In this document: piece by piece, positions 25,112 to 33,978 of the stretch | Layout of the letters: each line of letters begins with the position of its first letter | Numbering within the stretch: position 1 is the stretch's first letter | NCBI GenBank assembly: GCA_963715825.1 | Contig: CAVQSI010000038.1 | Coordinates: 1 to 64,000 of the forward strand | Length of the DNA: 64,000 bases | Direction of reading: 5' to 3' | Source: Sva-07 sp963715825 | Lineage (GTDB): Bacteria > Actinomycetota > Acidimicrobiia > Acidimicrobiales > Ilumatobacteraceae | Made by a program: the position numbers and the translations under genes | The notes under the pieces: model-generated | Told to the model about the DNA's origin: nothing | Seen by the model: the letters and a program-made list of their open reading frames with translations, nothing else | Database searches by the model: none

Positions 25112-26751
25112 TCATCGGGGGACCTTGCCGTTGAGGAAGTCGATCGAGCGGGCAACGGTGGCCGCGACGAAGCGCTCGAGCTTCGGGGCGGCGAGGAACC
25201 GGGCCGTCGCCTCGAGCGGGAGCATCGACCCCGACCGCTGCGCCTCGACCGCCGCCGCCCGTGACGTCTTGACGGCGTGGGCATGCATGATGAACGCCGT
25301 CGTGCCGTCGAGCAGTGAGTGTCGCTGCAACTCCTCGGCATACGACTCGATCGTCGTACCGAGCGGTTCGACCTCGTCACGATCGCCGACACGGGTGTGC
25401 CACTCGTGCCGACCTGTCCACTGGGCGAGGAACGTCGTGAACATCAGCAGCCGCAGCAGGTCAGGTGACGTGCCCTCACCGCGATCGACCGCCTGACGGT
25501 GGTGCCACCGCACCGCGTTGGCGTAGGTGAGCCCGTGCGTGATGTCGAGCCAGCCGAAGTCGTCGGCGAAGTCGAACTCGCCGGCCACGTCGTAGCGCAA
25601 CATCCGCTCGCTCACCGCTCGCACCACGACGTCGAGCACGTCGTCGACCGACGCGCCCGCACGCGATGGCCGCCGCGGTGGCCTCGACCGGTGCCGTGCG
25701 CCGGTCGCCGAGGAGTGCCCCGAGCAGCGTGCCGTCGTCCGTCCAGCCGTCGACGGGATCGACGACCGACGAACGCGGTGAGGTCGACGCCGGCCAGCGC
25801 CCGCATGAATGGGCGCATGTACGGCAGCTTGTCCTCCCGCGTCCCGTACACGATCGTCGGCACGAGGTGGGGCAACACGGTTGCCGCCCGCTCCCAGCCG
25901 ATCACCTCGAGCAGCTCGAAGGCCTTCTGGGTGTAGATCGCGCCGTGGCCGTAGGAGAGGTGGTGATCGCTCACGACAGCGGTGAACCACGGCCGCAGGT
26001 CGTCGACGCCGTCGCCCCGTTCGATCGCCGCCAGCACGAGGGACTGGGCGTCGGCCAGTCGCTCGCTCTCGATCGCCGCCCGGAACGCCGAACCCGTCGC
26101 GGCACTCGCCGGTGATGGATCGGGCAACGGGTTCACCGGTCGGTCGCGCTCGGTCTCGGCGATGCCGACGATGCCCTGCACGATCGGCAGGGCGCGCTGG
26201 TCACCCTCGTAGAGATCGATCATGGCGAGACAGTCCGTCGCGGCGGCGATCGAGTGCCCCCAGCCGAACTCGGCTCGCGGGGCACCATGGGCCATCGCTT
26301 CCCACACGAGCTCGCCGGGGTTGGCGTCGGCCTGCAGCAGTCGCACGACGTCGCGGGCGACCTGGCCGCGGTAGTCGCGCTCGATCCCGCGCCGCAGGCT
26401 TTCGAGGAGGCGGGGGCGCTGCACCTCGGGATCCGGGCGGGCGACCGTCACCGACACCGCACCGTCGGCGGCGACGTCGACGGGGTGCACAGGCACCGCC
26501 TCCTCACCCTGAACGCACTCGCCGTCGGTCACCCGGAACTTCCAGTTGTGCCAGGCGCAGGTGAGGAGGTCGCCGTCGAGTTCGCCCTGAGTCAGGCCGT
26601 ACCCCTCATGGGGGCAGGCGTGGTCGAGGGCGTGCACGCCACTGGTGGTGCGCACGAGGCAGACGCGGTGGCCGTCGACCTTCAGCATGCGCATGGACCC
26701 GATCGGCAGGTCGTCGATGTGGAGGGTTGTGTTCTCGAGGGGTGTGTTCAT
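25112..26751 (-). CDS. Rieske [2Fe-2S] protein with a large C-terminal domain (two frameshifts)
   Basis: From ATG 26751, the first about 105 residues form a Rieske domain: ACPHEGYGLTQG and LLTCAWHNWKF give the C-x-H and C-x2-H ligands. About 440 residues of helical, His- and Asp-containing sequence follow (EFGWGHSIAAATDCLAMIDL, DHHLSYGHGAIYTQKAFELL, WERAATVLPHLVPTIVYGTR). I do not recognise this domain with confidence. Frame changes near 25770 and 25664 must be joined to read on to SERMLRYDVAGEFDFADDFG and the stop at 25112. No signal peptide. Divergent from soxR with a MerR-type operator between them, so probably redox-induced. Confidence 0.75.
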
Positions 26752-26759
26752 GCCGACGC

Positions 26760-26790
26760 ACGGTAGAACTTCAACCATGGTTGAAGTCAA
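26760..26790 (-). promoter_or_regulatory. SoxR/MerR-type operator-promoter between the Rieske gene and soxR
   Basis: ACTTCAACCATGGTTGAAGT (26768-26787) is a perfect 20-base palindrome. On the minus strand it sits inside a 19-base spacer between TTGACT (-35, 26785-26790) and TACCGT (-10, 26760-26765). This is the long-spacer arrangement MerR-family activators need. The palindrome centre contains the soxR ATG. The expected start of the Rieske transcript is within a few bases of its ATG. Confidence 0.75.
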
Positions 26791-27250
26791 GGGGTCATCT
26801 GCAAAGACCTACAGCGTCGGCGACGTCGCCGTTCGCGCTGGTGTCAACACGTCCGCGCTGCGCTTCTACGAGGCCAACGGGCTGATCACGAGCGAGCGCA
26901 ACGAGTCGGGGCACCGCCGGTATCGAGCCGACGTGCTCCGGCGCGTGGGGTTCATCAAGGTCGCCCAGCGGGTGGGGCTCACCCTGGAGGAGATCCGCCG
27001 GGCGCTCGAGTCGTTGCCCGAGGGTCGCACCCCGACCCGGAAGGACTGGGCGCGCCTCGCCGCCTCGTGGCGGCCGGTGCTCGACGAGCGCATCGCGCTG
27101 CTCGAGGCGATGAAGGAGAAGCTCGACGGCTGCATCGGCTGCGGGTGCCTGAGCCTCGACACGTGCGCGCTGTACAACCCCGACGACGTCGCGGCGCAGC
27201 GCGGCGTGGGCCCCCGCTACCTCCTCGGCGACCCGCCCGCCGGCGAGTAG
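26777..27250 (+). CDS. soxR: Redox-sensitive transcriptional activator SoxR
   Basis: 157-residue MerR-family protein. The winged helix starts YSVGDVAVRAGVNTSALRFY, followed by the dimer helix IALLEAMKEKLDGCIGCGC. The four cysteines of CIGCGCLSLDTC fall at 119, 122, 124 and 130 when numbered from ATG 26777, the same numbers as in E. coli SoxR, so the [2Fe-2S] sensor is complete. In actinobacteria SoxR usually senses redox-cycling metabolites and controls a few local genes. The likely target here is the divergent Rieske gene. Confidence 0.93.
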   Translation: MVEVKGSSAKTYSVGDVAVRAGVNTSALRFYEANGLITSERNESGHRRYRADVLRRVGFIKVAQRVGLTLEEIRRALESLPEGRTPTRKDWARLAASWRPVLDERIALLEAMKEKLDGCIGCGCLSLDTCALYNPDDVAAQRGVGPRYLLGDPPAGE

Positions 27251-27267
27251 CCCACTCCCCGTCCCTG

Positions 27268-27319
27268 CGTTCGTGTTGCAGTTCCGGTGGTCCGGTCCAC
27301 CCGAAACCGTAAGCAAACG
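27268..27319. repeat. 52-base palindromic repeat family, copy 3
   Basis: CGTTCGTG ... AGCAAACG with a GTTCCGGTGG/CCACCCGAAAC core. Lies between the convergent ends of soxR and the molybdenum oxidoreductase gene. Confidence 0.8.
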
Positions 27320-27327
27320 GTCTGGGG

Positions 27328-29983
27328 TCAGTCGGTGGGGCGGCGCGCGGGGAGGCCCATCGGCAAGCTCGTGCGCCAGTTGCCGTCGACGGCGTGGAGC
27401 GCAGCAGCGACCGCAGGCGCGGTTGGCACGAGTCCGATCTCGCCGACGCCCTTGATGCCGTAGGGCGAGCGGGGCTGGGGCACCTCGACGAGCTGCACCT
27501 CGATCTCGGGGACGTCCTTGGCCCGCAGGATGCCGAGCGAGCGCAACGTCATGTTGGTCGGGAAGCCCGTCTCGGGATCGGTCGGGAAGTCCTCGGTGAG
27601 CGCATAGCCGAGACCCATGTGTACCGAGCCTTCCACCTGGCCCTCGACGAGGGTGGGGTTGACCGCCTTGCCGACGTCGTGGACCGCAACGACCTTCTCG
27701 ATGTCTCCGGTCTCGGGGTCGGCGATCACCATCTGCGCCGCGAAGCTGAACACGGCGTGGATCGTCGGGTTGGCCACCGACGGATCGCCCAACTTCTGGG
27801 TCCAGTCGACGACGTACTCACCCTCGTAGTCGACGTCGACCTCGCAGCCACCGGCGAGCGCCGCCGCGGCAGCGTCGCTGACCGAGCCCGCCACCATCAA
27901 CGTGCCGCGCGAGCCTGTGGTCTGGCCGAAGCCGAGTTCGCGGGTCGTGTCGACGATCACGTCGATGCGATCAGGATCGACCACCAACTCCTGTGCGGCA
28001 ACCTGCAGGGCCACGGTGTGCACGCCCTGCCCCATCTCGGTCCAACCGTGGCGCACCTCGATCCGACCAGGCGCGTCACCGACCGGCGCCAGGAACCGGA
28101 TGACGGCCTTCGACACTTCGCGGAACCCGTTGCCGAGCCCGGAGTTCTTCAACCCGAGCCCGAGGCCGACCGCCTTGCCCGACGCGATCGCCTCGTCGTA
28201 GGACGCCTTGATCTGGTCGAGACACGCCTCGGCACCGCCGGCGCCGTCGTCCATGATCTGGCCCGGCCCCCACTCCTCGCCGGGCTTGATGACGTTGCGC
28301 TTGCGGATCTCCCAGCCCGAGATGCCGACCTGCTCGGCGAGCCGGTCGAGCACCCCCTCCATCGCGAACTGGGCCTGGTTCGCACCGAACCCACGGAATG
28401 CACCGCACACGAGGTTGTTCGTTCGGACGGCGATCGTCTCGATGTCGAGCGACGGCCAACGGTACGGACCGCAGGCGTGCCCGGCGGCCCGCTCCAACAC
28501 CTTCATCCCCACGCTGGCGTAGGCGCCGGAGTCACCGATGCCGCGCACCTTCAGCGCGGTCACCTTGCCGTCGGCGTCGCAGCCGGCCCAGTACTCGAGC
28601 TCGATCGGATGCCGCTTGGCGTGCATCCGGAAGCTCTCCTCGCGCGACAGCGTGCACTTCACCGGGCGACCGAGCTTCCAGGCCGCGAGCGCGGTCTGCG
28701 CCTGGTTGCTCATGTCCTCCTTGCCACCGAACGCACCGCCATTGGAGACGAGTTCGACGGTCACGCGCGCCGGGTCGACGCCGAGCACGGACGCGATGTC
28801 GTTGCGGTCGTCCCACACGCCCTGCCCACCGGAGTAGACGTGCAGCGTTCGGTCGCCGCCGTCACCGGTCGGTACTGCCAGCGTCGACTCGGGTTCGAGG
28901 AAGGCGTGCTCGATGCGCTGGGTCTGGAACGTCTCGTGGACGGTGAACGCGCTCGTCGCGAAGGCCGACTCGAAGTCGGCGCCGCGCGTGTAGGCGCTGG
29001 TCGAGAGCACGTTCGAATCGGTCCCCCACACCGACAGCGGTGCGTTGTCGTCGAGTGCTGCTCGGGCGTCCGTGTTCGGCGTGTGGACGTCGTAGGTCAC
29101 CTCGACCAACTGTGCGGCTGCCCGCGCATGGTCTCGAGTGTCGGCCACGACGACGGCGAGGACGTCGCCCGCGTACGACGTGCGGCCGCCGACCGGAATC
29201 ATCACCGGCCAGTCCTTGTAGATGATGCCGACACGCAGCTCCCCCGGCAGGTCGTCGGCAGTGAGCACCGCCTCGACGCCGGGCGCGGCGAGCGCAGCGG
29301 AGGCATCGATGGCGACGATGTCGGCACGGGCGTGATCGGTGAGGTGGAGCGCCGCATGGAGCATGCCCGGCACGCGGATGTCGTCGACGTAGCCGCGGTC
29401 GCCGAGCGTGAGCGGTGCCGCCTCGTACTTCGCTCCGCCGCCGCCGACCGTGCCCGACAGCGCCGGCGCACACACCGTGCCCTGCAGCGACGGCCTCGAT
29501 CGCGTCGAGCACCTTCACGTAGCCGGTACACCGGCACAGATGCGCACCGAGGTGCGGTGCCATCTTCTCCCGGGTGAGGTCTGCGCCCTTCTTGTCGATC
29601 TGCGACTTGGCGCGCATGACGATGCCGGGGATGCAGAAGCCGCACTGCAGTCCACCACACGCGGCGAACGCGTCGGCGAACGCTTGACGCTCGGCCTCGT
29701 CGACACCTTCGAGCGTGACGACCGACGACCCCTCGACCTTGTCCATGTCGCACTGGCACGCCACGATCGCCTTGCCGTCGACGAACACGGTGCAGCACCC
29801 GCACTGCCCCGACGGCGAGCACCCGTCCTTCGGCGAGGTGATGTCGAGCTCCTCGCGCAACGCCGCCAGCAGGTGGGGATGCGACCGCCGGACCGTGACC
29901 GGCGTGCCGTTGACCTCGAACGCGACGCGGTCGTCGCTCTCCGAGCCGTCGGTGGTGGCGGGCGCGTCGGCGAGTTCGGTCAC
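27328..29983 (-). CDS. Mop-type aldehyde/xanthine oxidoreductase: [2Fe-2S] domains fused to molybdopterin domain, no FAD domain (one frameshift)
   Basis: About 885 residues if joined. From GTG 29983, the N-terminal ferredoxin has CSPSGQCGCCTVFVDGKAIV, and the second cluster is CGGLQCGFCIPG with HLCRCTGYVKVLDAIEAVA. A single extra base near 29479 shifts the frame; the reading then continues VCAPALSGTVGGGGAKYEA into the molybdenum part. There, GGAFGGKEDM, CGAFRGFGANQAQFAMEGVL, HGWTEMGQGVHTVALQVA and the catalytic Glu segment IKGVGEIGLVPTAPAVAA are present. Fused Fe-S plus Mo without FAD matches the Desulfovibrio Mop architecture. Substrate unknown (aldehyde or N-heterocycle). Confidence 0.87.
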
Positions 29984-30060
29984 GCTTTACAGTTTGTCAA
30001 AGCAGTGGCCCGGGCGAAAGCCACCGCCGTGAACGCCGCGTTACGACGACGGCACACCAC

Positions 30061-30495
30061 TCAGCGGCACGCGGGGCAGCGAACGGACAGGGCGAAGTGT
30101 CCCAGTTCGAGGTGGAGGCCATAGCGATGGTCGAGGCGCTCCGCCAGTGCGGCGAGCTCATCGGTCGGGATGTCGGTGACCGCCGCGCAGCCGTCGCACA
30201 CCGCAGCGACCGTGCGGGTGCCGGCCCACCGATACGCCGCCGGGCCGTGGCCGAGGTGAACGTGCTCGACGACACCCACCTCCTCGAAGTACGACAACGA
30301 CCGATACACGGTCGCCAGATCGATGTCATCGTGGCGGGCAACGAGTTCCTCGGCCGTGACCCTCCCACCGCGGGAGTACAGATCCTCGAGCAGTTCGCGT
30401 CGCGCCGTCGTGATCCGTCCGCCACCTTTGCGCACGCGGTCGATGGCATCCTCGAACGCCAGCGTTGCAGCCGGCTGCGGATGCGGAGTGGTCAC
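30061..30495 (-). CDS. Fur family metalloregulator
   Basis: 144 residues from GTG 30495. The winged helix includes RITTARRELLEDLYSRGGRV and DLATVYRSLSYFEEVGVVEH, the Fur recognition helix. The C-terminal dimer domain has CDGCAAVTDIP and VRCPACR, two CxxC pairs that bind structural zinc; HLELGHFALSV carries a metal-site histidine. Whether it senses Zn, Fe, Mn or peroxide is not clear. The stop lies about 80 bases after the Mop-type oxidoreductase start on the same strand. Confidence 0.85.
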   Translation of the reverse strand: MTTPHPQPAATLAFEDAIDRVRKGGGRITTARRELLEDLYSRGGRVTAEELVARHDDIDLATVYRSLSYFEEVGVVEHVHLGHGPAAYRWAGTRTVAAVCDGCAAVTDIPTDELAALAERLDHRYGLHLELGHFALSVRCPACR

Positions 30496-30511
30496 GTCGC
30501 CAGGGTAGGCC

Positions 30512-32500
30512 TCAGGGCAGCTCGAAGCTGACCCAGCCGGAACCGGTCGACACCAGGGCTCGTGCGCCATTGGTGGCGACGCCGATGTTGCCAGAGCTCG
30601 AGCCGCCACCGACCTGCGGCTGCAGCACGAAACGTTCGCCGTCTCGCGACGCCAGCAACGTCAGTTGCTCGTCGTTCGGTCCACTGCCCGAATCCTCGAA
30701 GTAGGCCGCCTCCGACTCGTCGAGACGCTCCTGCGGGATCGTGACCAGCACCTCGCCGGTGTCCGGGTCGGTCACCGTCACTCCGTCGGTGCTGAAGTCG
30801 AAGAGCGGTTCGGGCCCGGCGTTGGCGGCGATCTCCCTGGCCACGATCTCGCCCGTCATCAGGTCGACGAGTTCGTACACGCCGACCGCTGGGCGCACGC
30901 TGAGTCGGTAGCCGCCCGCTTCGACGTTCAACATGCTGAACCCTTGGCTGCCTCCGTCGAACACGACGCCGGAGGCGTCAGCCCATCCCTGGGTGTAGCC
31001 GGCCTGGCGCACCGTGGGCAGCCCAGCGATGTCGAGGCGTTCGATCGAGCCTCCGGTCTCGTCGAGGCGATACACCTCGGGCTGCCCGTCGAAGGAGTTG
31101 CCGATGGTGATGACGCCGCCATCGAACGCAAACGCACTGACCACGTAGCCGTCCGGGTTCGGAGGCTCGCTGGCGGTCCACGTGATGCCGTCGGTCGAGA
31201 AGCGGGTCTGGCGATCCCAACGGACGAACCCCGAAGGTGTCGCCACGATCGGGCTGAACACGACATCGGTCTCGGAGCGCACCGGTTCGCCGTCCCACGA
31301 CGCCGCCCACACCTGCGGGCCGCCCGCACCGTCACGGAAGACGTAGGCCACCGCCTCGTCGGACACGCCGAGCTCGTCCCAGGTGTAGGTCCTCTCTGCG
31401 CCACCAGTGGCGTCGACGACCTGGAGGCCGCCCGCATCGACGCTGGAGCGTTGAGCAGGCGGGAGACCCGCCGACTCGAGCAGCGCCTCGGAATCGACCC
31501 CGGGGATCTCGAGCAGGCTCAACACCCAACCGGACTCGTTGACGACGAGATCCTGCACCAACCCGTTGCTGAACATTCCGGGCGGGAGTTCCACCGGGGC
31601 GGGCAGCTCGACTCGCTGCGCCGTCCAGTCGACGAGGTCCGACGATCTCGCCACCCAGAAGACCGAGGAGGCACCGCTGCTCGGCTCGCGGTATGCGATC
31701 ACGAGTTCGTCGCCGACCGTGGCGACCGAGCTGATCGACGCAACCCCCATCGGCAGGATCATCTCCACCGGCTCCCACGTGGTGCCGTCGACGGTGAACC
31801 GGGCGTCGGCCACCGGCGGCTCGTCGACCGGCTCGCCGTAGAGGTACGCCGCGGCCTCGGGGTGATCGCGCACGACGTCGGACGCCGCGACGAGCAGACC
31901 GGCATCACCCAGCATCTCGACCGCCTCGTCGACGGTGGTCGGGGCACGCGACCGGAACAGCTCGACCACCTCGGGCGGGAACAGCGCCACGATGTCGTCG
32001 GGCCAGTCGGTCGGCAGCACTCGAACCTGGCTGACGCCGGAGCCGACCAGGAAGCCGTCGCGCCACGGCGCCACCCACTCACCGAAGTCGGGAGCGCCGT
32101 TCTCGCCGTTCGCGGCGCCGTCGACCAGCGGCCGATCGACCAGTTCAGCAGGCCCGGTCGGCCGAGGTGCCGTCGGGACCGTCGTGTCGGGCACCGCAAC
32201 GGTGTCCGACGGCAGGCTGGTGTCCGGCGTGGTGGGCTCGGGCGCTGTCGATTCGATCGGCTCGGCGTCGGTGGTCGGCGTGGTGCTCACGAGCGTGTCG
32301 GGGTCGTTGTTCGTCGCGGCCAGCGTGACGACGCCGACACCGACGACAGCGAGCACGGCCGCCATCGCCGCCACGCGAGTGCGGCGCGTCCGTCGTCGTG
32401 CCGTTGCCCCGATCGAGTCGCGGATCGCCGCCGCGTCGCCGGGCGGAACCGATCGAGCCGCCTCGTTCAGCGCTGCGCGGAGGTCGTCAGGATCGATCAT
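30512..32500 (-). CDS. Predicted membrane-anchored anti-sigma-like protein with large extracytoplasmic domain
   Basis: 662 residues. A short cytoplasmic N-terminus (IDPDDLRAALNEAARSVPPG) is followed by one helix (AAMAAVLAVVGVGVVTLAA, about 43-62), a Thr/Pro-rich linker with many TTP units, and about 500 residues of extracytoplasmic sequence with recurrent Trp and Gly-rich strands (WEPVEMILP, FWVARSSDLVDW, TRFSTDGITWTASEP). The latter suggests a beta-propeller-like fold. It overlaps the sigma-factor gene by 14 bases, so it is probably its membrane anti-sigma partner or coupled sensor. No zinc-type HxxxCxxC motif was seen. Confidence 0.65.
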   Translation of the reverse strand: MIDPDDLRAALNEAARSVPPGDAAAIRDSIGATARRRTRRTRVAAMAAVLAVVGVGVVTLAATNNDPDTLVSTTPTTDAEPIESTAPEPTTPDTSLPSDTVAVPDTTVPTAPRPTGPAELVDRPLVDGAANGENGAPDFGEWVAPWRDGFLVGSGVSQVRVLPTDWPDDIVALFPPEVVELFRSRAPTTVDEAVEMLGDAGLLVAASDVVRDHPEAAAYLYGEPVDEPPVADARFTVDGTTWEPVEMILPMGVASISSVATVGDELVIAYREPSSGASSVFWVARSSDLVDWTAQRVELPAPVELPPGMFSNGLVQDLVVNESGWVLSLLEIPGVDSEALLESAGLPPAQRSSVDAGGLQVVDATGGAERTYTWDELGVSDEAVAYVFRDGAGGPQVWAASWDGEPVRSETDVVFSPIVATPSGFVRWDRQTRFSTDGITWTASEPPNPDGYVVSAFAFDGGVITIGNSFDGQPEVYRLDETGGSIERLDIAGLPTVRQAGYTQGWADASGVVFDGGSQGFSMLNVEAGGYRLSVRPAVGVYELVDLMTGEIVAREIAANAGPEPLFDFSTDGVTVTDPDTGEVLVTIPQERLDESEAAYFEDSGSGPNDEQLTLLASRDGERFVLQPQVGGGSSSGNIGVATNGARALVSTGSGWVSFELP

Positions 32501-33026
32501 CGTGGGTTCCTCCGGGCGAGTCCAGCAGTTCGGCGAGTTGGCTGAGGGCCCGGCTGAGACGGCTCTTCACCGTGCCCGGCGCGATGTCGAGCGCGGCGGC
32601 GAGCTGCGCCTCCGACCAGTCCAGGTAGTACCGACCGACGACCACGGTGCGATGGTCGATCGACAACTGGCGCAGCGCGTCGAGGATCTCACTGCTCGGT
32701 GCGCTGATGGCCGCAGCAGGTTCGTCCACGGTCAGGCCGACTCGCTCGCGGCGTGTCTTGCGACGACGGGAGCGGGCCCAGTTGAGGCCGACGCGATACA
32801 CCCAGCCGGCGGGGTTCGCGAGGTGCGACACCTTCGACCAGCGCTGCAACGCCCGGGTGAATCCTTCCGACGCGGCGTCCCGACCGAGGTCGGCGTCGCC
32901 GAGGGCCAGCGAGAGCGCACGCACCATGTCGGTGTGGCGGTCGGCGAAGAACGTGTCGAAGCCGGTCGTCGTCACGAACGATCCGATCATCGGGTCGTCG
33001 TGTGGTCCCACGTCGGCGATCGTCAC
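32487..33026 (-). CDS. ECF RNA polymerase sigma factor (SigE-like, extracytoplasmic function)
   Basis: 179 residues from GTG 33026 (ATG 32990 is also possible). Region 2 contains DMVRALSLALGDADLGRDAA, FTRALQRWSKVSHLANPAGW and VYRVGLNWARSRRRKTRRER; region 4 has DHRTVVVGRYYLDWSEAQLA and IAPGTVKSRLSRALSQLAEL, the HTH. This is the SigE/RpoE-like branch with a short region 2-4 linker. The stop overlaps the start of the following membrane protein, the usual sigma/anti-sigma pairing. Confidence 0.88.
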   Translation of the reverse strand: MTIADVGPHDDPMIGSFVTTTGFDTFFADRHTDMVRALSLALGDADLGRDAASEGFTRALQRWSKVSHLANPAGWVYRVGLNWARSRRRKTRRERVGLTVDEPAAAISAPSSEILDALRQLSIDHRTVVVGRYYLDWSEAQLAAALDIAPGTVKSRLSRALSQLAELLDSPGGTHDDRS

Positions 33027-33060
33027 ACACTCAGACGCATGAGCACCCCATTCGGTTCCC

Positions 33061-33978
33061 TCAGAGCGCGGCGATCGGGCCGTACAGCTCGGGCCGGCGG
33101 TACTTCGCGAAGTCGAACAGCGTCTCGGTGTACTGCTTGCACCAGTCGAGGTCGCACTCGGCGACGATCACCTCGTCGCCGTTCGTGTCGGCCTTGGCGA
33201 GCAGCTCGCCCGACGGCGCGAAGATCGACGAGTCGGCCAGCGAGTCGACGCCCTCCTCGACGCCGCCCTTGGCGACGCCGACCACGAATGTGCCGTTCTG
33301 ATACGCACCCGACGACATCACGAGCTGGTTGTGGAAGCCCTGCAGCGGGTCCTGCGACGGGTCGGGCGCGTAGTGCAGGGGCGTGTTGTAGCCGCACAGG
33401 ATCAGCTCGACGCCCTGCAACCCCATCAGCCGGTAGCTCTCGGGCCAGCGCCGGTCGTTGCAGATCATCATCCCGACCCGGCCACCGAACGCGTCCCACA
33501 CACCGAAACCGTCCGGCGAGGGCTCGAAGTAGTAGCGCTCGGCGTGCTGGAACGGCCGGTCCGGTTCGTTGCCGGCGTGGCCGGGGATGTGCACCTTCTT
33601 GAACGTGGCGACGATCCGTCCGTCGCGCTCGACCAAGGTCTGGACGTTCCAGCGGTGCTGCGTGCCGTCGGGCGCGTCCTCGAGCAGCGCGTAGCCGAGG
33701 CAGAAGCCGATCTCCAGGTGCTTGGCCTCGTCGAACAGCGGCTGGGTCGCCTCGTTCGGCATCGAGCGTTCGTAGAAGTGGTCGGCAGTGGAGATGTCGT
33801 CGACGAACCACCGAGGGAAGAACGTGGTGAGCGCCAACTCGGGGAACACCACCAGGTCGCTTCCCTGGCTGGCCGCGTCCTGCAGCAGCACGATCATCCG
33901 CTCGACGACGTCGGCGCGTTCGTCGGCGAGCTGGACCGGGCCGAGCTGGGCGCCGGCAACCGTGACGATGCGAGTCAT
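33061..33978 (-). CDS. N-carbamoyl-D-amino-acid hydrolase-like amidohydrolase (nitrilase superfamily)
   Basis: 305 residues, very close to the 304-residue Agrobacterium D-carbamoylase length. The Glu-Lys-Cys triad is visible: Glu47 in LVVFPELALTTFFPRW, Lys127 or 128 in FKKVHIPGH, and Cys173 in GMMICNDRRWPESYRLMG. The family segments RPFQHAERYYFEP and CGYNTPLHYAP are also present. Converts N-carbamoyl-D-amino acids to D-amino acids, CO2 and ammonia in the known family; substrate here is inferred. Its ATG overlaps the stop of the FHA-FtsK ATPase gene (ATGA), an unusual partnership. Confidence 0.88.
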   Translation of the reverse strand: MTRIVTVAGAQLGPVQLADERADVVERMIVLLQDAASQGSDLVVFPELALTTFFPRWFVDDISTADHFYERSMPNEATQPLFDEAKHLEIGFCLGYALLEDAPDGTQHRWNVQTLVERDGRIVATFKKVHIPGHAGNEPDRPFQHAERYYFEPSPDGFGVWDAFGGRVGMMICNDRRWPESYRLMGLQGVELILCGYNTPLHYAPDPSQDPLQGFHNQLVMSSGAYQNGTFVVGVAKGGVEEGVDSLADSSIFAPSGELLAKADTNGDEVIVAECDLDWCKQYTETLFDFAKYRRPELYGPIAAL

